Counted from the first letter of the stretch, positions 1-7,497 are shown. The stretch: 19,764 bases of DNA from Oscillospiraceae bacterium UBA4632 (GCA_002405995.1 DHMW01000044.1:2539-22302); one strand, 5' to 3'. Made by a program: numbers and translations. The notes: a model not told the origin generated them from the letters alone.

Positions 1-320
1 CCCATGCCGGCGGTGATGAACACCATATCGGTATCCTCGAGCGCCTTGGCGATCTGGTTGCGGCTCTCCTCGGCGCTCTTGCGGCCGACCTCGGGGTCGG
101 AGCCTGCGCCCTGGCCGTGCGTCAGCTTTTCGCCGATCTGGATCTTATAGGTGGCGGCAGACACGTTGAGCGCCTGCTTGTCCGTGTTGACTGCGACAAA
201 ATCCACGCCGCGCGCGCCGGAGCGCACCATGCGGTTGACCACGTTGTTGCCGCCGCCGCCAACGCCGATGACCTTGATCTTGACTACGTTCTCAGGGCCG
301 GTCTCCAATCCGAATGCCAT
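1..320 (-). CDS. ftsZ: Cell division protein FtsZ, N-terminal part (cut by window edge)
   Basis: FtsZ is the tubulin-like GTPase that polymerises into the Z ring at the division site. The visible 106 residues begin MAFGLETGPENVVKIKVIGV and continue into the glycine-rich GGGGNNVVNRM motif (about residues 20-31), which forms part of the GTP pocket. They then show VNTDKQAL, the GEKLTHGQGAGSDPEVGRKSA region, and end in FITAGMG, just before the expected tubulin signature GGGTGTG outside the window. The ATG at 320 is preceded by AGGAGG (328-333) with a 7-nt spacer. The gene lies downstream of murA and ftsQ on the same strand but has its own promoter in the 151-bp gap. There is no ftsA between ftsQ and ftsZ. 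Only the N-terminal third is visible, so nothing can be said about the rest. Confidence 0.97.
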   Translation of the reverse strand, partial: MAFGLETGPENVVKIKVIGVGGGGNNVVNRMVRSGARGVDFVAVNTDKQALNVSAATYKIQIGEKLTHGQGAGSDPEVGRKSAEESRNQIAKALEDTDMVFITAGM

Positions 321-403
321 GTCGGTTCCTCCTGCAATCTGTTGTATAGGCAAGGCGCCTGCGGCTGCAAGCACCACAAAATCAGGTGTTTACTATCCTG
401 TTC

Positions 404-432
404 ATTGTATTACGCTTTTCCCGCCGGGTCAA
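404..432 (-). promoter_or_regulatory. Sigma-A type promoter of ftsZ
   Basis: On the minus strand, TTGACC (427-432) and TACAAT (404-409) are separated by exactly 17 bp, a near-consensus housekeeping promoter. Transcription would start near 397, giving a leader of about 77 nt before the ftsZ ATG. No convincing terminator lies between ftsQ and this promoter, so ftsZ is probably also reached by read-through from murA-ftsQ. Confidence 0.75.
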
Positions 433-471
433 TAGCTATCCGCCAATTCCGGAAACTTTTTTGCGTTTTCC

Positions 472-1239
472 TCAGCCCTCCGGAATAAAGTAGGCGCGCC
501 CCTCCGCCGTCAGATTCATCAGGTTGATCTCGCCCCGCTCGTTCGACTCCAGCCGCTCGTCCACCACCTTCTGCACCGCGCGCAGCGAGCGGTCCATGTC
601 GGCGTCCCAGGGGAGCTTGACGGTAAAGCGGTCCTGGTAGGTGAAGGTGATGTGCGCGCCGTCGCCGAGGTCGATCGTGCCGATATGAGCCAGCAGGCTC
701 CTGCCCTCCGCCTCCCGCAGCAGCTCCAGCAGCCGTTCGAGCTTATAGGAGTCCTCCTCGGCAAAGGCGGCAGCTTTGCCGGCCGCAGGCTCGGAAAGCG
801 AGCAGCCCGTGACCTCCGCCGTGCCCTCCGGCACGCCGGCAGTCTTTTCCAGCAGCTTGCCCGCGCTGCTCATCAGCCACACGCCGCCCTCGCCCGGCAG
901 GGCGGCGGCCGCCGAGCACTCCGTCACCGTCAGGATGAGCGCGTCGGGATACTTGCGGCTGATGGCGACGGTCTCCACATAAGGCAGCGCGTCGAACACC
1001 GCCTGCTTGACCTTGTACTTGTTCAGCAGCACCAGATTGTCGCCCTGCTGCACGCCCGCGGCGGCAATGACCTGCTCCTTGCTGTAGCGCTCGTTGCCCT
1101 CCACCACGATCACGCCGGTGCGGAAAAACATCGTCAGCGCGCCGGCAGCGGCAGCCAGCACGACCGCAAGGCAAAGCAGTCTGAGCGGGAAAGAAGCTCT
1201 TCCCCGCCTGCGTCTTTTGTTCCTGCGCCTTGCCGTCAT
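472..1239 (-). CDS. ftsQ: Cell division protein FtsQ/DivIB
   Basis: This is a 255-residue bitopic membrane protein of the divisome. In the family, FtsQ/DivIB bridges FtsL/FtsB (DivIC) to the septal peptidoglycan synthase on the outer face of the membrane. The sequence has a very basic cytoplasmic tail (TARRRNKRRRRGR), one transmembrane helix at about residues 19-39, and a POTRA-type domain from about 42 to 108 (TGVIVVEGNERYSKEQVI and LPYVETVAISRKYPDALILTV). A beta-rich domain follows, ending in NLTAEGRAYFIPEG. Length and layout are normal for the family. It starts 18 nt after the murA stop, so the two are probably co-transcribed. The nearest Shine-Dalgarno-like sequence is a GAGG about 12 nt upstream, weaker than the other genes here. 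Confidence 0.93.
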   Translation of the reverse strand: MTARRRNKRRRRGRASFPLRLLCLAVVLAAAAGALTMFFRTGVIVVEGNERYSKEQVIAAAGVQQGDNLVLLNKYKVKQAVFDALPYVETVAISRKYPDALILTVTECSAAAALPGEGGVWLMSSAGKLLEKTAGVPEGTAEVTGCSLSEPAAGKAAAFAEEDSYKLERLLELLREAEGRSLLAHIGTIDLGDGAHITFTYQDRFTVKLPWDADMDRSLRAVQKVVDERLESNERGEINLMNLTAEGRAYFIPEG

Positions 1240-1257
1240 GGTCGTTCCGTTCCTCTT

Positions 1258-2517
1258 TTATGTATCCTTTTCCCGCCGGATGCGCGCGCCCAGCGCGCAA
1301 AGGTCGCGCTCGATGCTCTCATAGCCGCGGTCGATATGCTCCACGCGCGAGATGCGCGTGAGCCCCTCGGCCTGCAGGCCCGCCAGCACCAGCGCCGCGC
1401 CCGCGCGCAGGTCGGTGCATTTGACGCGCGCGCCGTGCAGGCGCTCCCTGCCGGTCACGACCGCCACACGCCCTGCCACGCGGATCTCCGCGCCCATGCG
1501 CGCAAGCTCGTCAACATGGCGGTAGCGGTTTTCAAAAATATTTTCCACGAACACGGTGCTGCCCTCGCTCTTGAGCAGCGCCGCCATCAGCACCGGCTGC
1601 GCATCCGTCGGAAAGCCGGGATAGGGCGCGGTGCGCACGGGGCGGATGGACTTGAGATCGCCGCCGCTCCGGAGAAAGACCTCGTTCTCACCGCTCTCCA
1701 CGGTGCAGCCCGCCTCGCGCAGCGCGCCGGAAACGGTGGAAAGCGAGCGCGGATCCACGCCGCGCAGACGCACCTCGCCGCCGCAGCAGGCGGCGGCGCA
1801 GAGATAGGTCGCCCCCACGATGCGGTCGGCAATGATGCGGTACGACCCGCCGCGCAGCGCACGCCCGCCCTCGACCGTGATGATCGAGCCGCCCGCACCG
1901 CGCACATTGCCGCCCATGGCGTTGATAAAATTCTGCAAATCGACGATCTCCGGCTCGCGCGCGGCATTGTAGACCGTCGTGATCCCCTCCGCGCCGCAGG
2001 CGCAGAGAATGGCATTCTCCGTTGCGCCCACGCTGGGAACGGACAGGTAGATATCCGCCCCGCGCAGCGCGCTGCCGCAGCAGCGCAGCTCCCCGCCGGT
2101 CTCAGCGATCTCTGCCCCCAGCGCGCGCAGGGCGGCAAGGTGCAGGTCGATCGGCCGCGGCCCCAGCTCGCAGCCGCCGGGATAGCAGATCGTCGCGCTG
2201 CCGCAGCGCGCCAGGATCGCGCCGAGGAAGATGACCGACGAGCGCATCTCGCGCATCAGCGCATCCGGCACGGCGGAGCGGTCCATGCGCGCCGTGTCCA
2301 CCACGAGCGCGCCGCCCTCCCAGTGCGTGCAGCAGCCGAGGTGGCGCAGAATGGCAATGCTCGCCTCCACGTCCCGCAGGTGCGGGCAGTTTTCGATATG
2401 GCAGGTATCTGCGCACAGAAGCGTCGCCGCCAGGATCGGCAGCACGCTGTTCTTCGAGCCCTGTATCGTCAGCTCCCCGCGCAGGCGCTCCCCGCCCTCC
2501 ACGAACAGTTCACACAT
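1258..2517 (-). CDS. murA: UDP-N-acetylglucosamine 1-carboxyvinyltransferase MurA
   Basis: MurA transfers enolpyruvate from PEP to UDP-GlcNAc, the first committed step of peptidoglycan synthesis in the cytoplasm. The 419-residue protein shows the family landmarks: K22-N23 in GSKNSVLPILAA, the catalytic Cys at about residue 116 in PGGCELGPRPIDLH (the fosfomycin target), YPGFPTDAQPV, RHVDELARMGAEI, and the C-terminal RAGAALVLAGLQAEG and HIDRGYE. I start it at the ATG at 2517 (MCELFVEG), because GGGAGGGG lies just upstream of it. An in-frame GTG at 2532 would place that ribosome binding site inside the coding region. It heads the murA-ftsQ-ftsZ run, with a promoter and leader hairpin upstream. 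Clostridia often carry two MurA paralogues; I cannot tell which this one is. Confidence 0.96.
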   Translation of the reverse strand: MCELFVEGGERLRGELTIQGSKNSVLPILAATLLCADTCHIENCPHLRDVEASIAILRHLGCCTHWEGGALVVDTARMDRSAVPDALMREMRSSVIFLGAILARCGSATICYPGGCELGPRPIDLHLAALRALGAEIAETGGELRCCGSALRGADIYLSVPSVGATENAILCACGAEGITTVYNAAREPEIVDLQNFINAMGGNVRGAGGSIITVEGGRALRGGSYRIIADRIVGATYLCAAACCGGEVRLRGVDPRSLSTVSGALREAGCTVESGENEVFLRSGGDLKSIRPVRTAPYPGFPTDAQPVLMAALLKSEGSTVFVENIFENRYRHVDELARMGAEIRVAGRVAVVTGRERLHGARVKCTDLRAGAALVLAGLQAEGLTRISRVEHIDRGYESIERDLCALGARIRREKDT

Positions 2518-2578
2518 CGTTTCCCCTCCCACAAAGCACGTTACTTCTCCATCGTATGCGCAGCGGGGAAAGTGGTGA

Positions 2579-2604
2579 CTGTGCAGCGCGGATGCGCTGC
2601 ACAG
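2579..2604. repeat. Perfect 11-bp inverted repeat in the murA leader
   Basis: CTGTGCAGCGC (2579-2589), loop GGAT and GCGCTGCACAG (2594-2604) form an 11-bp perfect stem. Given the murA promoter at 2623-2651, it would lie about 12-37 nt into the murA transcript. No T-tract follows on either strand, so a simple intrinsic terminator is unlikely. It could be an RNA stability hairpin, an operator, or a copy of a dispersed palindromic repeat. Confidence 0.7.
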
Positions 2605-2622
2605 AGACAGTGATACAGTTTC

Positions 2623-2651
2623 AGTATAGCCTTTTTGCCGCGCAGCGTCAA
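2623..2651 (-). promoter_or_regulatory. Sigma-A type promoter of murA-ftsQ
   Basis: On the minus strand, TTGACG (2646-2651) and TATACT (2623-2628) have a 17-bp spacer. Transcription would start near 2616, giving a leader of about 100 nt that contains the inverted repeat. It lies back to back with the promoter of the rightward gene at 2733; the two -35 boxes are only 12 bp apart. Confidence 0.75.
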
Positions 2652-2663
2652 CCGCTTTTTGCC

Positions 2664-2692
2664 TTGCTTTTCCGCGCGCGCTGTGGCAGAAT
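2664..2692 (+). promoter_or_regulatory. Probable promoter of the EEP-family gene
   Basis: TTGCTT (2664-2669) and CAGAAT (2687-2692) are separated by 17 bp, a moderate match to the sigma-A consensus. The start would fall near 2699. An AAGGGAG ribosome binding site (2718-2724) lies 8 nt before the ATG at 2733. Confidence 0.5.
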
Positions 2693-2732
2693 ATAGGCAG
2701 AATATCTGCTTGTTCTGAAGGGAGCCTTCTCT

Positions 2733-3833
2733 ATGAAAAAACCGCTCAAGATCGCGCTCTATGTGCTGCTGGCGCTCATTCTGATCGTGCTGGCCTACGT
2801 TATTTATGTTTTTACCGCCTACTACCGCGTGGAGGATCGGCAGCCGCTCAGCGCTGCACGCTGCTCCGCCGCAGCCGCTGCGCCGATGGAGGGCGCGGTG
2901 GAAACGGAGACGGTCTACCGCGTCTCGTCGGCAAACGTCGGCTTCGGCGCGTACAGCGACGATTACAGCTTCTTCATGGACGGCGGCAAGGAGAGCCGCG
3001 CCCGCAGCAGGCAGGCCGTCGATGAGAACATGCGCGGCGAGGTCTCGCTCGTCAAGGACCTCTCGCCCGACTTCGCGCTTTTTCAGGAGGTCGATATCGA
3101 CGGCACGCGCAGCTGGCACATCGCAGAGGACGCTTATCTCAGCGATGCGATGGAGGGCTGCGAATTCGACGAGGTATTTGCGCAGAACTATGACAGCCCG
3201 TACCTCTTCTACCCTCTCGTCAATCCTCACGGAGCGAACCGGTCCGGCATCGTAACGCTCTCGCGCCATCCGATCTCGTCCGCCGTGCGCCGTTCGCTGC
3301 CGGTGGAAACGGGCTTTATGAAGCTTGTCGATCTGGACCGCTGCTACTCTGTCAGCCGCATCCCAACGGAAAACGGCAGGGAGCTGGTGCTCTATAACCT
3401 GCATCTTTCCGCCTACACGTCCGACGGAACCATTGCGACCGAGCAGCTTGAGATGCTCTGCGCCGATATGCTGGCGGAATACGAAAGCGGCAACTACTGC
3501 GTCGCCGGCGGCGACTTCAACAAGGACCTGCTGGGCAATTCCGCCGAAGTTTTCGGCGTCGCAGGCGGCGAAAACGACACCTGGGCGCAGCCCATCCCCG
3601 AGGGGACGATCCCCGACGGACTTTCCCTCGTCGTGCCGTTCGACCCCGGCCATCCCGTCGCCACCTGCCGCACGGCAAGCGAACCCTACAATGAGGAAAC
3701 GACCTTCCGCGTCACGGTGGACGGCTTCCTGATCTCCGGCAACGTGGAAGCCGTCTCCGCCGCCGTGGTCGATGCGGGCTACCGCTATTCCGATCATAAC
3801 CCCATCTATATGGATCTTCTTCTGCACGGATAA
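2733..3833 (+). CDS. Membrane-anchored endonuclease/exonuclease/phosphatase (EEP) family protein
   Basis: The 366-residue protein begins with a short basic stretch and one hydrophobic helix (about residues 5-30), so the catalytic domain probably sits outside the cell. EEP-fold landmarks appear in order: SANVGFG (Asn69), FQEVDID (metal ligand Glu119), YNLHLSAY (Asn222, His224), AGGDFN (Asp261, Asn263), VDGFL (Asp330) and YSDHNPI (Asp354, His355). This is the complete metal-dependent phosphodiesterase/phosphomonoesterase active site, as in the DNase I/exonuclease III/inositol-phosphatase/sphingomyelinase superfamily. The true substrate (nucleic acid, phospholipid head group or other organophosphate) cannot be told from sequence. 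It is transcribed alone, divergent from murA, and ends at a hairpin terminator. Confidence 0.88.
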   Translation: MKKPLKIALYVLLALILIVLAYVIYVFTAYYRVEDRQPLSAARCSAAAAAPMEGAVETETVYRVSSANVGFGAYSDDYSFFMDGGKESRARSRQAVDENMRGEVSLVKDLSPDFALFQEVDIDGTRSWHIAEDAYLSDAMEGCEFDEVFAQNYDSPYLFYPLVNPHGANRSGIVTLSRHPISSAVRRSLPVETGFMKLVDLDRCYSVSRIPTENGRELVLYNLHLSAYTSDGTIATEQLEMLCADMLAEYESGNYCVAGGDFNKDLLGNSAEVFGVAGGENDTWAQPIPEGTIPDGLSLVVPFDPGHPVATCRTASEPYNEETTFRVTVDGFLISGNVEAVSAAVVDAGYRYSDHNPIYMDLLLHG

Positions 3834-3847
3834 GGGAATACGGGCGC

Positions 3848-3882
3848 AAAAAAATCGCGGGATCAGAGGATCCCGCGATTTT
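3848..3882. terminator. Bidirectional Rho-independent terminator overlapping the end of the HAD gene
   Basis: A perfect 14-bp stem (3851-3864 with 3869-3882) has a 4-nt loop. On the minus strand it runs into seven Ts (A-tract at 3848-3854); on the plus strand only four Ts follow. It lies 18 nt after the EEP stop codon and would also stop leftward transcription from the transporter/HAD operon. The left-going HAD gene stops at 3863-3865, so the last codons of that protein lie within the stem and loop. Confidence 0.88.
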
Positions 3883-4465
3883 CAAGTTCTTCCGCGAGCT
3901 GCCGCGCGTCATAGAACACGACGCCCTGCATCCCGGCATTCTCCGCCGCCTCGATGTTCGGCGGAAAGTCATCGATGAAAAAGCACTGCTCCGGCCGGAG
4001 CGAAAACTTGCGGAACAGCTCCTGATAGATCGCCGCCTCGGGCTTGAGCAGGTGCACGTCCGCCGAAATGAGCTTGCCGGAAAAGCACTCGCTGCCCGGA
4101 ATGTCCGGCCAGTAGTCATGCTGGCGATGGCTCGCGTTCGAGAGCAGGTACAGCGTGTAGCCGCGCGCCTTCAGCGCGCGCACCACGTCCGCCGTGCCCT
4201 CGATGGGCACGATCGGCTCGTTCCAGCGGTTGACGATATCATCCGCCGCGGCGTGCAGCTCCGGCGGCAGCTTCGCGCAGGCGTGGGCAAGGACCTCCTC
4301 CTCAGTGATGGTGCCGCGGTCAAGGCGCACCCAGTCGGTCGTGCGCAGCAGGTGGCGCGTGAGCAGCTCCCGCCCTTTCCCGCCGACATGCAGGCGCTCG
4401 GAAAACAGCTCCGCGCCGAAGTCGATCAGCACGCCGCCCATGTCAAATACAATGGTGTCGATCAT
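3863..4465 (-). CDS. HAD superfamily hydrolase, YihX-like (sugar-phosphate phosphatase type)
   Basis: The 200-residue haloacid-dehalogenase-fold protein resembles E. coli YihX, an alpha-D-glucose-1-phosphate phosphatase. Motif I is FDMGGVLID with nucleophile Asp8; a Gly sits at the +2 position where most HAD phosphatases have Asp, as in YihX (DLGNV). Motif II is LLSNASHRQHDYWPD (Ser109), motif III is LKPEAAIYQ (Lys141), and motif IV is FIDDFPPNIEAA (Asp165/Asp166). A four-helix cap lies between motifs I and II. The start at 4465 overlaps the permease stop (ATGA) and has GGGAG about 6 nt upstream, implying translational coupling to the transporter. The last codons form the terminator stem. The substrate is unproven; a phosphosugar fits family and context. 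Confidence 0.88.
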   Translation of the reverse strand: MIDTIVFDMGGVLIDFGAELFSERLHVGGKGRELLTRHLLRTTDWVRLDRGTITEEEVLAHACAKLPPELHAAADDIVNRWNEPIVPIEGTADVVRALKARGYTLYLLSNASHRQHDYWPDIPGSECFSGKLISADVHLLKPEAAIYQELFRKFSLRPEQCFFIDDFPPNIEAAENAGMQGVVFYDARQLAEELENRGIL

Positions 4466-6429
4466 AGCTTCTCCCCCGGTTCGTCGGCAGGCGCAGCAGC
4501 GGCCGCTGCCTCCGCCGCCTCTGCCGCAGCAGCGGCAGGCTGCCTTTTGAACAGTCCCGCCAGCCTTGCGATGCGGCGGCTGCGGCGCTCCTTTGCCTCC
4601 AGCCGCTCGCCCAGATCCCGCGCGCCCACGCCGTAGACAAGGTAGAGGATCAGTCCCGAGAGCAGCATGATGAACACCGTGGAGGCGCAGCGGCGGCCCG
4701 ATGCGTTGACGTTGTAGCCGTACAGCCCCTCCTCGCGGCACATCGACTGGATGACCATGGCGTAGCTCGTGCCATAGGAGCTGGCAAAGGTCGCCGACAT
4801 GTCGTACTCGGTGAACAGGGCGTTGAAGTTCAGCGCGAACACCGCCAGCACGCTCGGCAGGATGATGGGCAGCTTGACCTTCAGGAAGGTCGTGATGCCG
4901 CTTGCGCCCATGTTGCGCGCGGCGTCCTCCAGCTCGCTGTCGATGGCGTAGAACGCCGCTTTGATCATGCGCAGCGAGAACGGCAGCTTGACCACCGTGT
5001 AGGCCAGCACGATCAGAATGCGCACGTTTTCGGCAAAGTACAGATTCGCGTTGCCGACATACCAGATCGCTTCAGAATTGAAGTAGGTGCGGTAGGAATA
5101 GCAGATCAGGATCGTCGGCAGCAGCCAGGGAAACAGCAGGCAGTATTCCAGCACCACGCCGGACTTTTTATTGCGGTTTTTGAAGATGTAGTTGCAGGCG
5201 ATCACCACGATCAGGCATGCCAGCGCCGCGGCGATGACCGAGAGCGCGAAGCTCATCTTGATGCCGCCGAGCGTCGCCTCGTTGGCAAAAAGGCCGGAGA
5301 TCGACCCCTCGCGCACCTTGTAGGTGCCGCGCGAGGTGAGGTACTGGTAGTCCTGCGTGCCGAAGAAGTTGACGAGCGTCCAGTTGGAGAGGTCGAGCTT
5401 CTTCATGCGGATGGCGCCGTAGGTCTGGAACGAGAAGAGCACGATCATCACCACAGGGATCATGTAGATGATGAAGAGCACATAGGCGTAGATGTGCGCC
5501 AGCACGTTCCAGAAGGGGCTGCTGATCTTCTGCTTCTGAAGCTTTGCCTTCGTCTTGGAGACGGAGAGGTAGTGGCCCTTGCGCTCGTAGGCGGAGAGGA
5601 CCGTCAGCAGCACGATCGTGAACATCGCCAGGATGATCGACAGCAGCGCCGCGCGCGCCTGCGGGAACGATTCGTCCGCAGCGGACGAGCCGGCGAGGCG
5701 CACGATCTCAGGATTGATGGAGTCGTAGCCCAGCAGGGTCGGCGCAGACATGGCGCAAAGGCCGGTGATGAACGTCATGACCGTCAGCGAGAACATCGTA
5801 GGCACAAGCGTCGGGAAAACGACCTTCCAGAGCACCTTGAAGGGCTTTGCACCCATGTTGCGCGCAGCCTCCACGGTGTTGTAGTCGATGCCGCGGATGG
5901 CGTTGCGCAAAAAGAGCGCGTGGTTGCTCGTGCAGGCGAAGGTCATGGTAAACAGCACCGCGTTGAAGCCCGAGAACCAGCTCGTGTTGAAATGGGGGAA
6001 CGCCTCCGCCAGGGCTGTTGTGAGGATGCCGTCGGACGCATAGAGGAAGAGGTAGCCCGTGACCAGCGCGACGCCGGAATAGATCATCGTGGTCATATAG
6101 CCAAGGCGCAGGATGTTTGCGCCCTTGATATCAAAGTACTCCGTGAGCAGCACGATGGAGACGCCGACAACGTTGACCGTGACGACCAGGCAGATGGCGA
6201 GCTTGAGCGAGTTCCACACATAGCGCCCCATGCTGCCCGCAAAGAAAAAGCGGATGACTGCCAGCGGGTCGCGTTCGCCCGCGGCGTTGGTGGCGTTGAA
6301 AATGCTTGTAAGCGTGTTCAGGCACGGCATGAGCATAAAGCCGAAGAAAAAATAGGCAAAGAGCACGATGCCGAGCATCCGCACCACGAATGCGGCGTCA
6401 AAGCGCCGCTGATCCAGCGCTGCGCCCAT
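4462..6429 (-). CDS. ABC transporter permease, fused two-domain (FbpB/AfuB/PhnU-V type)
   Basis: At about 655 residues this is a double-length integral membrane protein carrying two binding-protein-dependent permease domains in one chain, so it would form the whole channel. Each half has the EAA loop that docks onto the ATPase: EAARNMGAKPFKVLWKVVFP (about 188-207) and EDAARNMGASGITTFLKVKLP (about 501-521). Hydrophobic helices fill the rest. The C-terminus is an unusual basic then Ala/Glu-rich tail (about 615-655). The ATG at 6429 shares its A with the ATPase stop (TGATG), with AGGAGG 7 nt upstream; a GTG one codon earlier is a weaker alternative. Related permeases move ferric iron, aminoethylphosphonate or sugar phosphates; sequence alone does not decide. 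Confidence 0.92.
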   Translation of the reverse strand: MGAALDQRRFDAAFVVRMLGIVLFAYFFFGFMLMPCLNTLTSIFNATNAAGERDPLAVIRFFFAGSMGRYVWNSLKLAICLVVTVNVVGVSIVLLTEYFDIKGANILRLGYMTTMIYSGVALVTGYLFLYASDGILTTALAEAFPHFNTSWFSGFNAVLFTMTFACTSNHALFLRNAIRGIDYNTVEAARNMGAKPFKVLWKVVFPTLVPTMFSLTVMTFITGLCAMSAPTLLGYDSINPEIVRLAGSSAADESFPQARAALLSIILAMFTIVLLTVLSAYERKGHYLSVSKTKAKLQKQKISSPFWNVLAHIYAYVLFIIYMIPVVMIVLFSFQTYGAIRMKKLDLSNWTLVNFFGTQDYQYLTSRGTYKVREGSISGLFANEATLGGIKMSFALSVIAAALACLIVVIACNYIFKNRNKKSGVVLEYCLLFPWLLPTILICYSYRTYFNSEAIWYVGNANLYFAENVRILIVLAYTVVKLPFSLRMIKAAFYAIDSELEDAARNMGASGITTFLKVKLPIILPSVLAVFALNFNALFTEYDMSATFASSYGTSYAMVIQSMCREEGLYGYNVNASGRRCASTVFIMLLSGLILYLVYGVGARDLGERLEAKERRSRRIARLAGLFKRQPAAAAAEAAEAAAAAAPADEPGEKL

Positions 6430-7463
6430 CACTCCGCCTCCTGTCCGTCCTGCGGCGCATACGCCATCACGTCGGCCGGGTTGATGACGACGCTGACGCG
6501 CTGCCCCGGCGCATAGATGTTCACGCCGTCGTTCTTTTCGATGACCTTGAGGCTCTGCGAGCCGGCATGGATGTAATACTTGATATAAAGTCCATAGTAT
6601 TCACAGCTCTCCACCACGCCGTCCATCGTCAGCTCGCCCGCGCGCGGGGCAATGTTGACGTGCAGCCGTTCAAGGCGGATATAGTTGTGCTTCGTCCCGT
6701 CCAGCCCCGCGCCGCGCGCGTTCAGGGCTGCAACGGTATCGTCATTCAATCGGTTGATATCGCCGATGAAATTGCAGACAAATTCAGTTTGCGAGTGGTT
6801 GTAGACCTCGTTGGGCGTGCCGACCTGCTCAATAAAGCCCTTGTTGAACACCGCGATGCGGTCGGAGAGCGTCAGCGCCTCCTCCTGATCGTGGGTGACG
6901 TAGATGGTGGTGATGCCGAAGTCCTTCTGCATCTTCTTCAGCTCGTTGCGCAGCTGCACGCGCAGCTTTGCGTCAAGGTTGGAAAGCGGCTCGTCCATGC
7001 AGATGATGGCAGGTCCCGTCACCAGCGCGCGGGCGATGGCAACGCGCTGCTGCTGGCCGCCGGAGAGCTGCGAGACGGCCTTTTTGAGCTGATCGTCGGA
7101 AAGATCCACCTTGCGGGCGATCTCGCGCACCCTGCGGTCGATCTCATCCTTTTTCGCCTTCTTGACCTTCAGGCCGAAGGCGATGTTGTCATACACCGTC
7201 ATCGTGGGAAAAAGCGCATAGCTCTGGAACACGATGCCGATGCTGCGGTCCTCGATGGGAACGCGGGTGATGTCGCGGTCCTTGACCACGACGCTGCCGC
7301 CGGCCGGCTCGATAAAGCCCGTGATGGTGCGCAGGGTCGTCGTTTTGCCGCAGCCGGAGGGTCCGAGGAAGGTAAAGAACTCGCCCTCCTTGACATGGAC
7401 ATTGATGCCATGCAGGGCGGTGAAGTCGCCGAACTTCACAACGATGTCGTTGAGCCGGATCAT
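6429..7463 (-). CDS. ABC transporter ATP-binding protein (FbpC/AfuC/PotA type)
   Basis: The 344-residue cytoplasmic ATPase would power the importer encoded with it. It shows Walker A GPSGCGKT (34-41), the Q-loop VFQSYALFP (Gln80), the signature LSGGQQQR (133-140), Walker B IICMDEP (153-159), the D-loop SNLDAKLR and the switch His191 in VTHDQEEA. A C-terminal regulatory domain (about 240-335) of the TOBE type follows, as in the PotA/MalK/FbpC class. The ATG at 7461-7463 has GGAG about 10 nt upstream. The gene sits between the SBP1 gene, from which it is separated by a hairpin, and the permease, which it overlaps by one base. Confidence 0.95.
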   Translation of the reverse strand: MIRLNDIVVKFGDFTALHGINVHVKEGEFFTFLGPSGCGKTTTLRTITGFIEPAGGSVVVKDRDITRVPIEDRSIGIVFQSYALFPTMTVYDNIAFGLKVKKAKKDEIDRRVREIARKVDLSDDQLKKAVSQLSGGQQQRVAIARALVTGPAIICMDEPLSNLDAKLRVQLRNELKKMQKDFGITTIYVTHDQEEALTLSDRIAVFNKGFIEQVGTPNEVYNHSQTEFVCNFIGDINRLNDDTVAALNARGAGLDGTKHNYIRLERLHVNIAPRAGELTMDGVVESCEYYGLYIKYYIHAGSQSLKVIEKNDGVNIYAPGQRVSVVINPADVMAYAPQDGQEAE

Positions 7464-7497
7464 AGGTGATGTTCTCCTTTTTGTTGGGATTAAGAGA

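Noticed and set aside
2518..2532. GTG start for murA at 2532
   Set aside because: It would place the strong GGGAGGGG ribosome binding site inside the coding region. The ATG at 2517 also puts the Lys-Asn and Cys residues at the family's usual numbering.
652..2613. Long plus-strand open frame (653 codons) opposite ftsQ and murA
   Set aside because: It is antisense to two certain genes, has Arg/Ala/His-rich composition, and shows no family motif or ribosome binding site.
2541..3827. Minus-strand open frame (428 codons) opposite the EEP-family gene
   Set aside because: The plus-strand gene carries the complete EEP catalytic motifs and a good ribosome binding site; the antisense frame shows nothing recognisable.
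4466..4741. N-terminal extension of the HAD gene to 4741
   Set aside because: The added residues are Arg/Gly-rich shadow of the permease gene. The HAD motif I begins right after the ATG at 4465, which has its own ribosome binding site.
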